Below the pieces are notes generated by a model. That model searched no databases, was not told where the DNA came from, and was given only the letters and a program-made list of their open reading frames with translations. From positions 62,001-126,000 of the forward strand of contig NZ_JXST01000005.1 of the NCBI RefSeq assembly GCF_000878195.1: a DNA stretch of 64,000 nt, in the 5' to 3' direction. Made by a program: the position numbers and the translations under genes. Below, piece after piece: positions 38,742 to 47,030 of the stretch (its first letter is position 1; each line of letters starts with the position of its first letter). This stretch comes from Mycolicibacterium llatzerense. Lineage in GTDB: Bacteria > Actinomycetota > Actinomycetes > Mycobacteriales > Mycobacteriaceae.

Positions 38742-39416
38742 CTAGAGCGCGGGCCCGTCGAACCGGTCCCGGGTGGTGAACTCCGACACCGGACGGCGGG
38801 TCAGCTTCGTCACCTGCGTGACCGGCTTGCCCAGTGGCAGCATGCACGCCACCGCGTAATTGTCCGGGATGCCGAGCAGTTCGCGCACTGCGGGCTCCTG
38901 CGCCACCACCATGGTCGTCAGCACGCCGCCGAAGCCTTCGTTGCGGGCGGCGAGCAGAACGCCCCAGACAAACGGGTAGATCGATGCCCCGCTGATCACG
39001 CCGATGCGATCCAGATGCTGATCGAACGCCGCGGCCACACCCAGGTCCAGACACACCACGAGCACGACCTCGGCGCCCAACAGGGTGCCGGTGACCATGC
39101 TGTCGGGGACCGGAGTGGCCTCGACGACGGCGGGGTCAACGCCGCAGGGCCGCAACGGGTTCCAGGGGCCTTCGCCCGCGGCGATCTGTGCGACGTACTG
39201 CCTGGCGCCGGGCTTGGAGAGCTCGCCCAGTTTCTTGCGCGTCTCGACGTCACGCACCGCGATCACCCGCGCGCCCTGCCGGTTGCCACCACTCGGGGCG
39301 AAGCGGGCGTTGTCGAGGATCCGTTCGAGCACTTCGTCGGACAGGGGCTCGCCGCTGAACTTACGGACGGCCCCGGTCGTGCGCATGACGTCGTAAATCT
39401 CCATACCGAACATCAT
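38742..39416 (-). CDS. Nitroreductase family flavoprotein
   Basis: A protein of about 224 residues. EIYDVMRTTGAVRKFSGEPL followed by DNARFAPSGGNRQGARVI binds FMN, and the C-terminal half has PFVWGVLLAARNEGFGG and ACMLPLGKP, as in NAD(P)H-dependent nitroreductases. Reductase substrates may be nitro compounds or quinones. The start is uncertain among ATGs at 39416, 39413 and 39404; the longer frame from 39539 overlaps the divergent DUF1059 gene. Confidence 0.82.
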   Translation of the reverse strand: MMFGMEIYDVMRTTGAVRKFSGEPLSDEVLERILDNARFAPSGGNRQGARVIAVRDVETRKKLGELSKPGARQYVAQIAAGEGPWNPLRPCGVDPAVVEATPVPDSMVTGTLLGAEVVLVVCLDLGVAAAFDQHLDRIGVISGASIYPFVWGVLLAARNEGFGGVLTTMVVAQEPAVRELLGIPDNYAVACMLPLGKPVTQVTKLTRRPVSEFTTRDRFDGPAL

Positions 39417-39437
39417 GCGTATGCGAAGGTGATGTGT

Positions 39438-39587
39438 ATGGCTAAGACACACTTGAATTGCCCCTGCGGCGAGGCGATCTCCGGCAGCGACGAGGACGAC
39501 CTGGTCGAGAAGGCACAGACCCATCTCGCCGAGCAGCACCCCGGTCGCGAGTACGACCGGGAAATGATTCTGTTCATGGCTTACTGA
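39438..39587 (+). CDS. DUF1059-type small metal-binding protein
   Basis: A 49-residue protein. HLNCPCGEAISGSDEDDLVE followed by AQTHLAEQHPG is the DUF1059 pattern, in which the Cys pair and a later His are predicted to bind metal. Function unknown. The ATG at 39438 follows a GAAGG by 9 nt; an ATG at 39432 adds two residues. A strong terminator follows the stop. Confidence 0.78.
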   Translation: MAKTHLNCPCGEAISGSDEDDLVEKAQTHLAEQHPGREYDREMILFMAY

Positions 39588-39597
39588 GCCAATAAAA

Positions 39598-39635
39598 AGC
39601 GAGCGTGGCTGCCGTCGGGGGCAGCCACGCTCGCT
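39598..39635 (+). terminator. Terminator hairpin after the DUF1059 gene
   Basis: A 16-bp perfect stem (39598-39613 with 39620-39635) starts 10 nt after the stop, preceded by an A-rich and followed by a T-rich stretch. Confidence 0.75.
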
Positions 39636-39733
39636 GTTGCTTGTTTGTCGGTGTCGCGCGGGGACCGGCTCCGATTCGTGGTTTGAACAGCGCGTCCCGT
39701 TTCGATCGGTGCCCGGCCGTCATACTGACGAGC

Positions 39734-40243
39734 GTGACGCCGAGAAAGGCAGGGGAGCCGACTCCGGAGCGGGGATGGCTCACGCCGAAGCAGCAGCGGG
39801 CCTGGGTGGCCTACATGCGGGTGCAGCTGCGGATGAATTACGAGATGAACCGGCAGCTGCAAGCCGACACGGGGCTGTCACTGGCTGACTACGACGTGCT
39901 GGTCGCGCTCAGCGGCGACCACGGTGTCGGCCTGCGGGTCGGCGACTTGGCGGCGCAGATCGGCTGGGAACGTAGCCGGCTCTCACACCAACTGCGGCGC
40001 ATGGAAGAACGCGGCTTGACCGAGCGTCAGCCGAGCGCCGAGGACGGCCGCACCACCAATGTCGTGCTGACCGTCAACGGTCGTCGGGCGATCGCCGACG
40101 CCGCACCCGGGCATGTCGACCTGGTGCGCAGTCTGTTCTTCGATCCGCTGCCGGAGAACCTGCTCGGGCCGTTTACCGCGGCGTTGGAGCACATCCACGT
40201 CAACCTCGATCATCACAGCTCGCTTCCGCCCTCACCGGGCTAG
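39734..40243 (+). CDS. MarR family transcriptional regulator
   Basis: A 169-residue regulator. LSLADYDVLVALSG opens the winged helix, LAAQIGWERSRLSHQLRRME is the recognition region, and ERQPSAEDGRTTNVVLTVNG the wing. The GTG at 39734 is 7 nt after CATACT, supporting leaderless translation; an upstream frame from 39605 has no signal. Two identical palindromes upstream of the next two genes are probable targets. Confidence 0.87.
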   Translation: MTPRKAGEPTPERGWLTPKQQRAWVAYMRVQLRMNYEMNRQLQADTGLSLADYDVLVALSGDHGVGLRVGDLAAQIGWERSRLSHQLRRMEERGLTERQPSAEDGRTTNVVLTVNGRRAIADAAPGHVDLVRSLFFDPLPENLLGPFTAALEHIHVNLDHHSSLPPSPG

Positions 40244-40246
40244 AAT

Positions 40247-40264
40247 TAGGTGATAAGTCACCTA
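40247..40264. promoter_or_regulatory. MarR operator 1
   Basis: TAGGTGATAAGTCACCTA is a perfect 7-bp inverted repeat with a 4-bp spacer, 10 bp before the SnoaL-like start and just after the marR stop. An identical arrangement recurs at 40635-40652. Confidence 0.65.
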
Positions 40265-40274
40265 TGGGAGTGCC

Positions 40275-40637
40275 ATGAGTGAAATCATCGCCGGTCTGAT
40301 GGAAGCCAATCTGCTGGCTGTGTTCAACGAGCGTGACCCGCAGCTCCGCGCCGCTGCGATCGCCGAGACCTACGCGGACGACGTGACGTGGACCGATGAC
40401 GAAGGCATCGCCGTCGGCCACGACCAGCTGAATGCCAAGGCGGCTGAGCTGCAGGAAAAGTTGCCCGGCCTGCACTTCGTGAAAGCTGGCCCGGTCCGGC
40501 AGACCCGTGGCCTGGGTTTCCTGGCGTGGGAGGTTCACACCCCGGACCACGCCACGGTGGCGTCGGGCTTCGACGTCGCCGAGGTCGCCGACGAACGCAT
40601 CATCCGGTTGTGGACGGTGTTGAATGATGCGGAATAG
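40275..40637 (+). CDS. SnoaL-like (NTF2 fold) protein
   Basis: A 120-residue protein. AIAETYADDVTWTDDEG and a HFVKAGPVRQTRGLGFLAWE-like sheet fit the SnoaL/NTF2 fold, which is used by small cyclases, dehydratases and binding proteins. The gene lies behind a MarR palindrome and before a SDR that has the same palindrome. Function unknown. Confidence 0.75.
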   Translation: MSEIIAGLMEANLLAVFNERDPQLRAAAIAETYADDVTWTDDEGIAVGHDQLNAKAAELQEKLPGLHFVKAGPVRQTRGLGFLAWEVHTPDHATVASGFDVAEVADERIIRLWTVLNDAE

Positions 40638-40652
40638 GTGATACATCACCTA
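40635..40652. promoter_or_regulatory. MarR operator 2
   Basis: TAGGTGATACATCACCTA has exactly the same arms as operator 1 with a TACA spacer. It lies 47 bp before the SDR start and overlaps the end of the SnoaL-like gene. Confidence 0.65.
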
Positions 40653-40699
40653 AGTTGATACGGGTGGAACTACAAGCCACACAGAAACGGAGCCCGATC

Positions 40700-41440
40700 A
40701 TGGGACAGCTCGACGGCAAGACGGCACTGGTAACCGGAGGAACGTCGGGCATCGGCCTGGCGACCGCAAAGCGCCTCGCGGATGAGGGCGCGTACGTCTT
40801 CATCACCGGACGCGATCGCACTCGGCTCGACGAGGCGGCCGCGTCCATCGGCGCGCACGGTGTGCAGAGCGACATCAGCAAGCCCGAAGAACTCGACGTC
40901 CTGGCCGCCGAAATCGCCAAGCACGGCAAAGGACTCGACGTCGTCTTCGCCAATGCCGGCGGCGGCGACTTCGCCACCCTCGCCGACGTGACGCCGCAGC
41001 ACTACCGGGACAACTTCGATCGCAATGTGGCCGGCACGGTGTTCACCGTGCAGAAGACGCTGCCGCTGCTCAACGACGGGGCGTCGATCATCCTCGCCGG
41101 GTCCACCGCCGCCTCCGAGGGCGTTCCGGCATTCGGCCTCTACGCCGCGTCCAAAGCCGCCATCCGGTCTCTGGGTCGCACGTGGGCGGCGGAGCTGGCC
41201 GATCGCAACATCCGGGTCAATACCGTCATCCCGGGCCCGATCGAAACTCCAGGACTCACCGGCTTGGCGCCGGCCGAGCAGAAACAGGATCTACTCGACG
41301 GCATGGCTGCTCAGGTGCCGATGAAGAGGCTGGGGCGCCCCGAGGAGATCGCCGCAGCGGTGCTCTTCCTGGCCTCGGACCAGAGCAGCTTCATGACCGG
41401 GGCGGAGCTGGCCGTCGACGGTGGCCAGATCCAGCTCTAG
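40700..41440 (+). CDS. Short-chain dehydrogenase/reductase
   Basis: A 246-residue SDR. VTGGTSGIGLAT binds NAD(P), NAGGGDFATL follows at about residue 85, and YAASKAAIRSL carries the catalytic Tyr and Lys, with Ser in LAGSTAASEG. The tail FMTGAELAVDGGQIQL is typical. The ATG at 40700 follows GAAACGGAG. Likely co-regulated with the SnoaL-like gene by MarR. Substrate not identifiable. Confidence 0.87.
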   Translation: MGQLDGKTALVTGGTSGIGLATAKRLADEGAYVFITGRDRTRLDEAAASIGAHGVQSDISKPEELDVLAAEIAKHGKGLDVVFANAGGGDFATLADVTPQHYRDNFDRNVAGTVFTVQKTLPLLNDGASIILAGSTAASEGVPAFGLYAASKAAIRSLGRTWAAELADRNIRVNTVIPGPIETPGLTGLAPAEQKQDLLDGMAAQVPMKRLGRPEEIAAAVLFLASDQSSFMTGAELAVDGGQIQL

Positions 41441-41446
41441 AAACAC

Positions 41447-41479
41447 GTCGAGACGACGCCCCGTGGGCGTCGTCTCGAC
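41447..41479. terminator. Terminator hairpin between convergent SDR and secreted-protein genes
   Basis: A 15-bp stem (41447-41461 with 41465-41479) with a 3-nt loop. The frameshifted gene at 41495 runs through it in the wrong frame. Confidence 0.7.
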
Positions 41480-41494
41480 ATGTCGGGCGAGGGT

Positions 41495-42512
41495 TTACGG
41501 CACCACCGAGGAACCGATGGTGGGCATGAACTGGCACTGCTTCTCGGTCGTCGTCACCTGACCGAAGATCGTCGACATGATGCTGCCCGAGCCGGTGTCG
41601 ACGATGGCGGTCAGCGTCGTCGGCCCCTGCGGGTTGATATCGGCCTGCGGCTTGAGGGTCGCGCTGCCCGACTTGCCGGTGGTCAGGTTGACCCAGGTGA
41701 CGTTCAGCGGCAGCTTCTGCTCGGCCGCCGGGCCGGGCGTGCCGACCGCGGTGAACACGTAGGCGGTCTGGCCGGGGGCCCGGGGTCGGAATCTTAGCGG
41801 GGCCGGCCACGGTGATGGCCGTCCCGAGGACGTTGCCGCCGTCGGCCTGGCAGCCATTGCTGATTGACGGGTACATGAAGTCCTGCGTGATCGGCGTGCC
41901 CGGTCCGAACGCCCCGGCCGGAGCCGGCGCTGCTGCGGGTGCCGCAGCAGGTGCGGCTTCGGGAGCCGGGACCGTCGCCGCGGCCTGGGTGACGGGTGCA
42001 GATGCCGGAGCGGCTTCAGGAGCAGGAGCAGGAGCAGGAGCCGGCGCGGGGGCCGGAGCCGGAGCAGCGGCAGGCGCCGGTGCAGCTTCAGGGGCCGGGG
42101 CCGGAGCAGCTTCTGCCACCGGACCGACGGCGTGCACCGGGTCGACGCCGGCAGGCAGGTGGGCCTCGACGCCCGGCACCGCGCCGGGGGCCGGCACGTG
42201 CGGGGCTTCCGGTGCGGCCGCGAACTGGTTCACGGCGTTGGCCAGATTCTTCGAATCCGACGGTGCGGCCTGGCTGCCGGCGAACGCCCGGGCTGCTGCC
42301 ATGAGCAGCTCCGCGGCGCCCGCCGGATCAGCGGCGGCCTGCTGGATCACCGGGGCGAGAGTCTGCATGGCCGGCAGGCCAGGAGCCTGGAGGCCATCGA
42401 TGGGCAGCGGCAACGGCAGTGGCGACGTCGGATCAGCGTGAGCGACTGTGGCCGCGCTGATCGTGAGTGCGACGGATGCGCCAAGCGCGATGAACAGCTT
42501 CCTCGATTGCAT
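41495..42512 (-). CDS. Ala/Pro-rich secreted protein, Rv1157c-like, interrupted by a frameshift
   Basis: The first frame starts at 42512 with a signal peptide ending AHA, then a long Ala/Pro repeat (APAPAPAP type) and a domain ending GTAITVAGPAKIPTPG. Near 41774-41785 this frame leaves the natural reading and turns into Arg-rich shadow text, while another minus frame continues as PGQTAYVFTAVGTP to the TAA at 41495 (ending QCQFMPTIGSSVV). A run of five G (C on the coding strand) at 41774-41778 is the likely slip; removing one base restores PTPGPGQTAYVF. GGGGAGAG precedes the start. In M. tuberculosis Rv1157c lies here. It may be a real pseudogene, phase variation or a sequencing error. Confidence 0.72.
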
Positions 42513-42555
42513 GTCTCTCCCCGGTTTCGTATCGGTTATCTGGTTACGGTGCGGA

Positions 42556-43335
42556 TCACGGCAAGCCGGAGGTGATGACCGGCGCGAGGCTGGTCAGGCT
42601 CATGATCCCGGGCACGACGCCCGGGATGGCCTGCGCCGCGGGTGCGGCAGCCGCCACTGCGGCGGGTGCGGTGGCCAGCGGAGACGCAGCAGCCGGAGCG
42701 GCAGCCAACGGCGCGGCGAGCGGAGCCGTAGCGGCGGCCAGCGGAGCTGCGGCAGCCGGAGCAGCAGCGGCGAGCGGAGCTGTCAGCGGTGCCGCTGCGG
42801 CCGCGAGCGGTGCGGTGGCCGCGGCCAGCGGTGAGGTGGCGGTCGTCGCAGCGGCAACCGGAGCGGCGGCAGCCGTTTGCGGCAGCAGGTTCGCCAGCGG
42901 CAGACCGGCCGGCAGCAGCGAGGTCAGGTCACCCGGGAAGGCGATCTGCTTCGGCAGCGGCACCGGCGAGCCCGGAATCTGCGGCAGGTTGATGTTGGCC
43001 GACGGGATGATGCCCTGGGCCGGGGCGGCAGCTGCGGGTGCAGCGGCTGCCGGAGCGGTGGCGGCGGGGACCAGGTTCTGCGGCAGGGTCACCGACGCGG
43101 TGGCGGCGGGAGCAGCCGGCGCGCCGGACGTCAGGGCCTGCGTGACCCCCGACAGCGCCTGGACCGGAGCCTGGGCGAGTTCATTCACCAGCGGCGTGCC
43201 GGGCACGACGGGTGCTGGGGCCGCGGGGGCCGGGTCGGCGGCGGCGACAGCGCTCAGCGCGATCGCCACCGGGACTGCGCCGGCGGCGGCAATCATGCTG
43301 GTGGCCAACAGTTTTCCAGTGGTGCGGTTGCGCAT
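42556..43335 (-). CDS. Ala/Pro-rich secreted protein, Rv1158c-like
   Basis: A 259-residue protein with a signal peptide (residues 1-35, ending AVAAA), a low-complexity Ala-rich body and [14 protein letters not shown] repeats at about residues 165-225. Short ordered blocks read [17 protein letters not shown] and [14 protein letters not shown]. It has no catalytic motif and is probably a cell-wall or secreted structural protein. The ATG at 43335 is preferred to the frame start at 43404, which lies upstream of the signal peptide. It matches Rv1158c in location. Confidence 0.75.
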   Translation of the reverse strand: MRNRTTGKLLATSMIAAAGAVPVAIALSAVAAADPAPAAPAPVVPGTPLVNELAQAPVQALSGVTQALTSGAPAAPAATASVTLPQNLVPAATAPAAAAPAAAAPAQGIIPSANINLPQIPGSPVPLPKQIAFPGDLTSLLPAGLPLANLLPQTAAAAPVAAATTATSPLAAATAPLAAAAAPLTAPLAAAAPAAAAPLAAATAPLAAPLAAAPAAASPLATAPAAVAAAAPAAQAIPGVVPGIMSLTSLAPVITSGLP

Positions 43336-43381
43336 GTGAGGGGTCCTCCCGGTACAGGTGTGGCGCGTCAGTACCGAAGGT

Positions 43382-43408
43382 ATGCCGTTACTGGTGTTAC
43401 TCAAGTGA
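43382..43408 (+). CDS. Possible 8-codon leader ORF overlapping the pimE start
   Basis: ATGCCGTTACTGGTG begins a mini-ORF encoding MPLLVLLK. Its TGA (43406-43408) overlaps the pimE GTG (43405-43407). The preceding GAAGG is close to the ATG. It may set up translational coupling or attenuation. It is short enough to be chance. Confidence 0.3.
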   Translation: MPLLVLLK

Positions 43409-44658
43409 CACGTGTGGCATTTATAGATCCGTTACTGACCCGAAGGCGAAGGGAGACCGACCGTTACAGTCGTGCGATAAACACCGCCACGCGATCAGTC
43501 CTGCGCTGGGCGCCACTGATGCTGGCGCTCAGCGTCGCTGCGCGCTTCGCCTGGACCTACCTCGTGCCCAACGGGGCCAACTTCGTCGACCTCCACGTCT
43601 ACGTCGGCGGCGCGGCGACGCTCGGCAGCGGCCATCCGCTGTACGACTACGTCTACGCCGACCAGACGCCGGACTTCCCGCTGCCGTTCACCTATCCGCC
43701 GTTCGCCGCTGTGCTGTTCTATCCGCTGCACTTCGTGCCGTTCGATTTGCTGGCGTTCTGCTGGCAAGTGGGGATCATCGGTGCGCTGTACGGCGTGGTG
43801 TGGATCAGCTTGCGGCTCATCGGGTTAGGCGATCCCGCGCACCGGCTGGCCATGGCGTGGACGGCCGTCGGCATCTGGACCGAGCCGCTGCGCAGCACCT
43901 TCGACTACGGGCAGATCAACGTCATCCTCGTGCTGGGCGCGCTCTATGCGGTCTACAGCACCCGCTGGTGGTGGTCCGGTCTGCTGGTCGGCGTGGCGGC
44001 CGGAGTGAAGCTGACGCCCGCGGTGACGGGCCTGTACTTCGTGGGCGTCCGGCGTTGGGGCGTGGCGGTGTTCGCGGCCGTGACGTTCGCCGGCACCGTG
44101 CTGGTGTCGTGGTTGGTGCTGCGCGGTCAGGCGCTCTACTACTTCACCGATCTGCTGGGCGACGCCAATCGCATCGGCCCCGTCGCGACGTCGTTCAACC
44201 AGTCCTGGCGCGGCGCGATCTCGCGAATCGTCGGGCACGACGCCGGTTTCGAGCCGGCGGTGGTGATCGCGGTGGTACTGACGGCCGTACTCGCAGTGTT
44301 CGCCTGGCGCGCCGTCTACGGTCCCGATCGGCCCGACCGGCTGGGTGCGCTGCTGGTGGTGCAGTTGTTCGGGCTGCTCTTCTCGCCGATCTCGTGGACC
44401 CACCACTGGGTGTGGCTGATCCCGCTGATGATGTGGCTGTGGCACGGGCCGTTCGCGGCGCTGGCCAGCGCGCGGGCGTTGCGCTGGACCTGGCTGGTGC
44501 TGCTACTGGTCGGGGTGCCGTGGCTGCTGAGCTTCGCGCAGCCGACGATCTGGGTGATCAGCCGCCCGTGGTACCTGGCGTGGGCGGGGCTGATCTACCC
44601 GGTGATGACGCTCGTGACGCTGGCGTGGATGGCCCGGCGCGCGACGATCAAGCGGTGA
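43405..44658 (+). CDS. pimE: Polyprenol-phosphate-mannose-dependent mannosyltransferase PimE
   Basis: A membrane protein of about 417 residues, GT87 family, adding the alpha-1,2-linked mannose of higher phosphatidylinositol mannosides. It has ten or more helices. [12 protein letters not shown] carries Asp62, corresponding to the essential Asp58 described in M. smegmatis PimE; starting at the alternative GTG 43414 would make it Asp59. [11 protein letters not shown] and [14 protein letters not shown] are other family motifs. The neighbours match Rv1159: Rv1158c-like and pterin dehydratase genes flank it. Confidence 0.87.
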   Translation: MTRVAFIDPLLTRRRRETDRYSRAINTATRSVLRWAPLMLALSVAARFAWTYLVPNGANFVDLHVYVGGAATLGSGHPLYDYVYADQTPDFPLPFTYPPFAAVLFYPLHFVPFDLLAFCWQVGIIGALYGVVWISLRLIGLGDPAHRLAMAWTAVGIWTEPLRSTFDYGQINVILVLGALYAVYSTRWWWSGLLVGVAAGVKLTPAVTGLYFVGVRRWGVAVFAAVTFAGTVLVSWLVLRGQALYYFTDLLGDANRIGPVATSFNQSWRGAISRIVGHDAGFEPAVVIAVVLTAVLAVFAWRAVYGPDRPDRLGALLVVQLFGLLFSPISWTHHWVWLIPLMMWLWHGPFAALASARALRWTWLVLLLVGVPWLLSFAQPTIWVISRPWYLAWAGLIYPVMTLVTLAWMARRATIKR

Positions 44659-44694
44659 GGCACGAGCCGCGTTGAGTAGTGCGGCAAATCCGGC

Positions 44695-44970
44695 CTAGAC
44701 GACGAGTCCGTTGATGTCCTCGGCCATCGCCACGTCTTTGTCGGTGATGCCGCCCTCTGAATGCGTGACCAGAACGAAAGTGACTGTCCGCCAACGAATA
44801 TCGATGTCCGGGTGATGGTCCTTGGCTTCGGCGTGGATCGCCACCCGGCGCACGGCATCGATGCCGTCGAGGAACGTCGGGAATTTCACGGACCTGCGTA
44901 GTGCGCCGTCGGCTCGTTCCCAGCCCCCGGGCAGTGCGGCGTCTACTTGTTCATCGGTGAGGACGGCCAT
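44695..44970 (-). CDS. Pterin-4a-carbinolamine dehydratase
   Basis: A 91-residue enzyme. [18 protein letters not shown] followed by [11 protein letters not shown] is the signature with the active-site His pair. It dehydrates 4a-hydroxytetrahydropterins or acts as a small regulatory protein. The ATG at 44970 is chosen; 44979 adds three residues. It is the Rv1159A position after pimE. Confidence 0.88.
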   Translation of the reverse strand: MAVLTDEQVDAALPGGWERADGALRRSVKFPTFLDGIDAVRRVAIHAEAKDHHPDIDIRWRTVTFVLVTHSEGGITDKDVAMAEDINGLVV

Positions 44971-44992
44971 GGGGCCCATTGTTGCGGCGATC

Positions 44993-45048
44993 GTGGGGGA
45001 TTACGAGGAATTCCTGCCGAATTCTCGCGTAAACCCCCACGCTCGACG
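44993..45048. repeat. Palindromic repeat family B, copy 2
   Basis: Arms GTGGGGGATTACG and CGTAAACCCCCAC (one mismatch) enclose inner GAATTC repeats and are followed by GCTCGACG. It lies between divergent pterin dehydratase and DUF559-like starts, so it is not downstream of either gene. It matches copy 3 (45983-46038) at 51 of 56 positions by my alignment. Confidence 0.85.
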
Positions 45049-45115
45049 GTCTGGCCTGTGGATAAGCCCGGAATGCGGCACTGAATTGTCGGATGTCCGG
45101 CCGAGGGTGGGCACC

Positions 45116-45970
45116 ATGGACCCACTTATCCTCGGTTCGCAGGCGTTACGCGCCGGCGTTCTAACCGAGCACCACCTGCGTAGCCGCTATCGCATGGTTT
45201 ATCGCAACGTGTACCTGGCCAAGGGCGTTGCCATGACGGCAGAGCTCAAGGCGCGTGCCGGTTGGCTGTTCGCCGGTCCGGATGCGGTGTTGGCCGGGGT
45301 GTCGGCGGCGGCAATGCACGGCACGAAGTGGCTCGGCGCCGATTCGCCCGCGGTGGTGGTCCGCCCAGATCGTCACTGCCCGAAGGGGCTGACGTCGTAT
45401 TCGTATGCCCTTGCGCCACAAGATATCTGCATGCGACGGGGCATCCCGGTAACCACGGCAGCCCGCACCGCGTTTGACCTCATGCGACTGCTGCCGCCCG
45501 GACGGGCCGTGCCGATCGTCGATGCGCTCATGAACGCAACCGACCTGAAAGTCATCGACATTGAACCGTTGGTCGCGGCGAATCGAGGCATCCGCGGGGT
45601 ACGGCAGGCGGAGTCCACGTTGGCCTTGGTGGACGGTGGTGCGGAGTCGCCGCAGGAATCCCGGCTGCGGTTGGCGCTGGTGGCCGGCGGGCTCCCGATT
45701 CCCGAGACGCAGATCCGGTTCTACGACGAGTACGGCGAGGCCTTCCTCCGGGTCGACATAGGCTGGCGCCAGTGGAAAGTGGCGGTCGAGTACGACGGCG
45801 TGCAGCACTGGAACGACAGCCGCCAGCGGGCTTGGGACATCGAGCGCATCGCGATCTTGGAAGCGATGGGATGGGTCGTCATCAGGGTCAGCGCCACGAT
45901 GTTGGGTGAACCCGAAAAGCTGGTTGCGAGGGTGCGCGCGAAGCTACGTGCCAGAGGCTGCCCGGTCTGA
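45116..45970 (+). CDS. DUF559-like nuclease-fold protein with AbiEi-like N-terminus
   Basis: A 284-residue protein. The N-terminal half (GVLTEHHLRSRYRMVYRNVY, then AVLAGVSAAAMHG) resembles the winged-helix start of AbiEi-type antitoxins. The C-terminal half has ESPQESRLRLALVAGG, VDIGWRQWKVAVEYDGVQHW and MGWVVIRV, giving the Glu, Asp and Glu-X-Asp pattern of the restriction-endonuclease-like DUF559 fold. Cleavage is not proven. Two near-identical palindromic repeats flank the gene about 990 bp apart. Such genes occur in several copies in many mycobacteria, from memory. Confidence 0.65.
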   Translation: MDPLILGSQALRAGVLTEHHLRSRYRMVYRNVYLAKGVAMTAELKARAGWLFAGPDAVLAGVSAAAMHGTKWLGADSPAVVVRPDRHCPKGLTSYSYALAPQDICMRRGIPVTTAARTAFDLMRLLPPGRAVPIVDALMNATDLKVIDIEPLVAANRGIRGVRQAESTLALVDGGAESPQESRLRLALVAGGLPIPETQIRFYDEYGEAFLRVDIGWRQWKVAVEYDGVQHWNDSRQRAWDIERIAILEAMGWVVIRVSATMLGEPEKLVARVRAKLRARGCPV

Positions 45971-45982
45971 GCCCCGGCGAGC

Positions 45983-46038
45983 GTGGGGGTTTACGAGGAA
46001 TTCTTGCCGGATTTCCGCGTAAACCCCCACGCTCGACG
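45983..46038. repeat. Palindromic repeat family B, copy 3
   Basis: The most perfect copy: GTGGGGGTTTACG (45983-45995) pairs fully with CGTAAACCCCCAC (46018-46030), with partly paired inner arms, followed by GCTCGACG. It lies between the DUF559-like gene and mutT2. Confidence 0.88.
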
Positions 46039-46057
46039 AGCAAGTAGCCTGACCGAC

Positions 46058-46435
46058 GTGATCGTCGTCGCAGGTGCGCTCATCGCCGACGCCAAACTGT
46101 TGGTCGCTCAGCGCAATCGGCCGCCGGAACTGGCGGGCCTCTGGGAGCTGCCCGGTGGGAAGGTGGCGCCGGGGGAGAGCGACGAGCAGGCGCTGGCCCG
46201 CGAGCTCCAGGAAGAACTCGGCGTCGAGGTGACGGTCGGGAAGAAGCTGGGCGAGGACGTGCCGTTGTCCGACACCGTCACGTTGCGGGCGTACCGGGTG
46301 TCGACCAACGACGCGCCCCACGCCCACGATCATCACGCCGTGCGCTGGGTGGGCACCGACGAACTCGACGAGCTGCCCTGGGTGCCGGCGGACCGGGCGT
46401 GGCTCGCAGAACTGAAGGTCGCGCTGGCTCAGTAG
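46058..46435 (+). CDS. mutT2: Nudix hydrolase MutT2
   Basis: A 125-residue Nudix enzyme that hydrolyses oxidised or modified nucleotides (8-oxo-dGTP, dCTP analogues in M. tuberculosis). The Nudix box is complete: GGKVAPGESDEQALARELQE followed by ELG. VIVVAGALIADAKLLVAQR opens it. The GTG at 46058 follows TAGCCT (46045-46050) by 7 nt. The longer frame from 45983 would translate the repeat and is rejected. It matches Rv1160 in sequence and position. Confidence 0.92.
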   Translation: MIVVAGALIADAKLLVAQRNRPPELAGLWELPGGKVAPGESDEQALARELQEELGVEVTVGKKLGEDVPLSDTVTLRAYRVSTNDAPHAHDHHAVRWVGTDELDELPWVPADRAWLAELKVALAQ

Positions 46436-46701
46436 TGCAGCTTGTCGCCGACGACGCGCGTCGACGCCATCGCGCTGCCGTGCTGCGCGGTGTAGAGCGG
46501 ATGTAGCAGCGCCGGGTACTTGCAATGCGGGCAGTCGGTCTTCGGCTTGTTCACCGTGGAGAACGTCAAATGGTGACACGCAGCACACCTCACCACGAAG
46601 AATCCGCCTGCCCAATTGGCCAAACCAGCGAATATCGCGGCCGTTGCGCCGAGTGCCAGAACGAATCCGACGACACCGGTCAGCACTTCGTAGATTGTCA
46701 T
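46429..46701 (-). CDS. Membrane protein with C-terminal zinc ribbon
   Basis: A 90-residue protein: one membrane segment at residues 5-32, then a ribbon with CAACHH and CPHC (Cys at about 39, 42, 57 and 60), followed by a short soluble tail. The four Cys are spaced as in a zinc ribbon or rubredoxin-like fold. Function unknown. It overlaps the mutT2 stop by 7 bp on the opposite strand. Confidence 0.65.
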   Translation of the reverse strand: MTIYEVLTGVVGFVLALGATAAIFAGLANWAGGFFVVRCAACHHLTFSTVNKPKTDCPHCKYPALLHPLYTAQHGSAMASTRVVGDKLHY

Positions 46702-46794
46702 GACGACGACCTCCTCGCGCTCGTTCCCTGGAACTGACGAGACGCTTCCACGGTACGCGCGATGCGAATAAAGAGGCAGGTCAATCGCTATATA

Positions 46795-46962
46795 TCAAGC
46801 CTTGCGGGCGCGCTTGTAAACCTTCTCGAGATCCTTGCCGTGGATCCCGTGGTGCGCCGCTTTCTGGACCTTGTGCAGCACCAGCGGACACCGTTTGCAC
46901 CGGGGCTTGCTGCGGCAGCACTTCTTCTTCGGTTTAGCCCCGGCTAGCTTGCTGGCCTTCAT
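46795..46962 (-). CDS. Small Cys/Lys-rich basic protein
   Basis: A 55-residue protein starting [19 protein letters not shown], then [11 protein letters not shown], and ending [10 protein letters not shown]. It has CC, CKRC and many Lys and Arg, and may bind metal or nucleic acid. I recall similar small proteins in mycobacterial genomes near typA but know no function. The start at 46962 is the ATG; high third-position GC supports coding. Confidence 0.68.
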   Translation of the reverse strand: MKASKLAGAKPKKKCCRSKPRCKRCPLVLHKVQKAAHHGIHGKDLEKVYKRARKA

Positions 46963-47030
46963 CGACTAGCAGTTTTGCCAGGCCGCCCGCAGTTTCGCAA
47001 ACCGACCCCCTCGCTGCGACAATCTCTGAC

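Noticed and set aside
41900..43340. Possible CRISPR or satellite in the Ala/Pro-coding stretches
   Set aside because: The repeats are imperfect, in frame and without regular spacers; they encode Ala/Pro tracts of secreted proteins.
42877..43404. N-terminal extension of the pimE frame
   Set aside because: This part is antisense to the Rv1158c-like gene and encodes no signal or family sequence.
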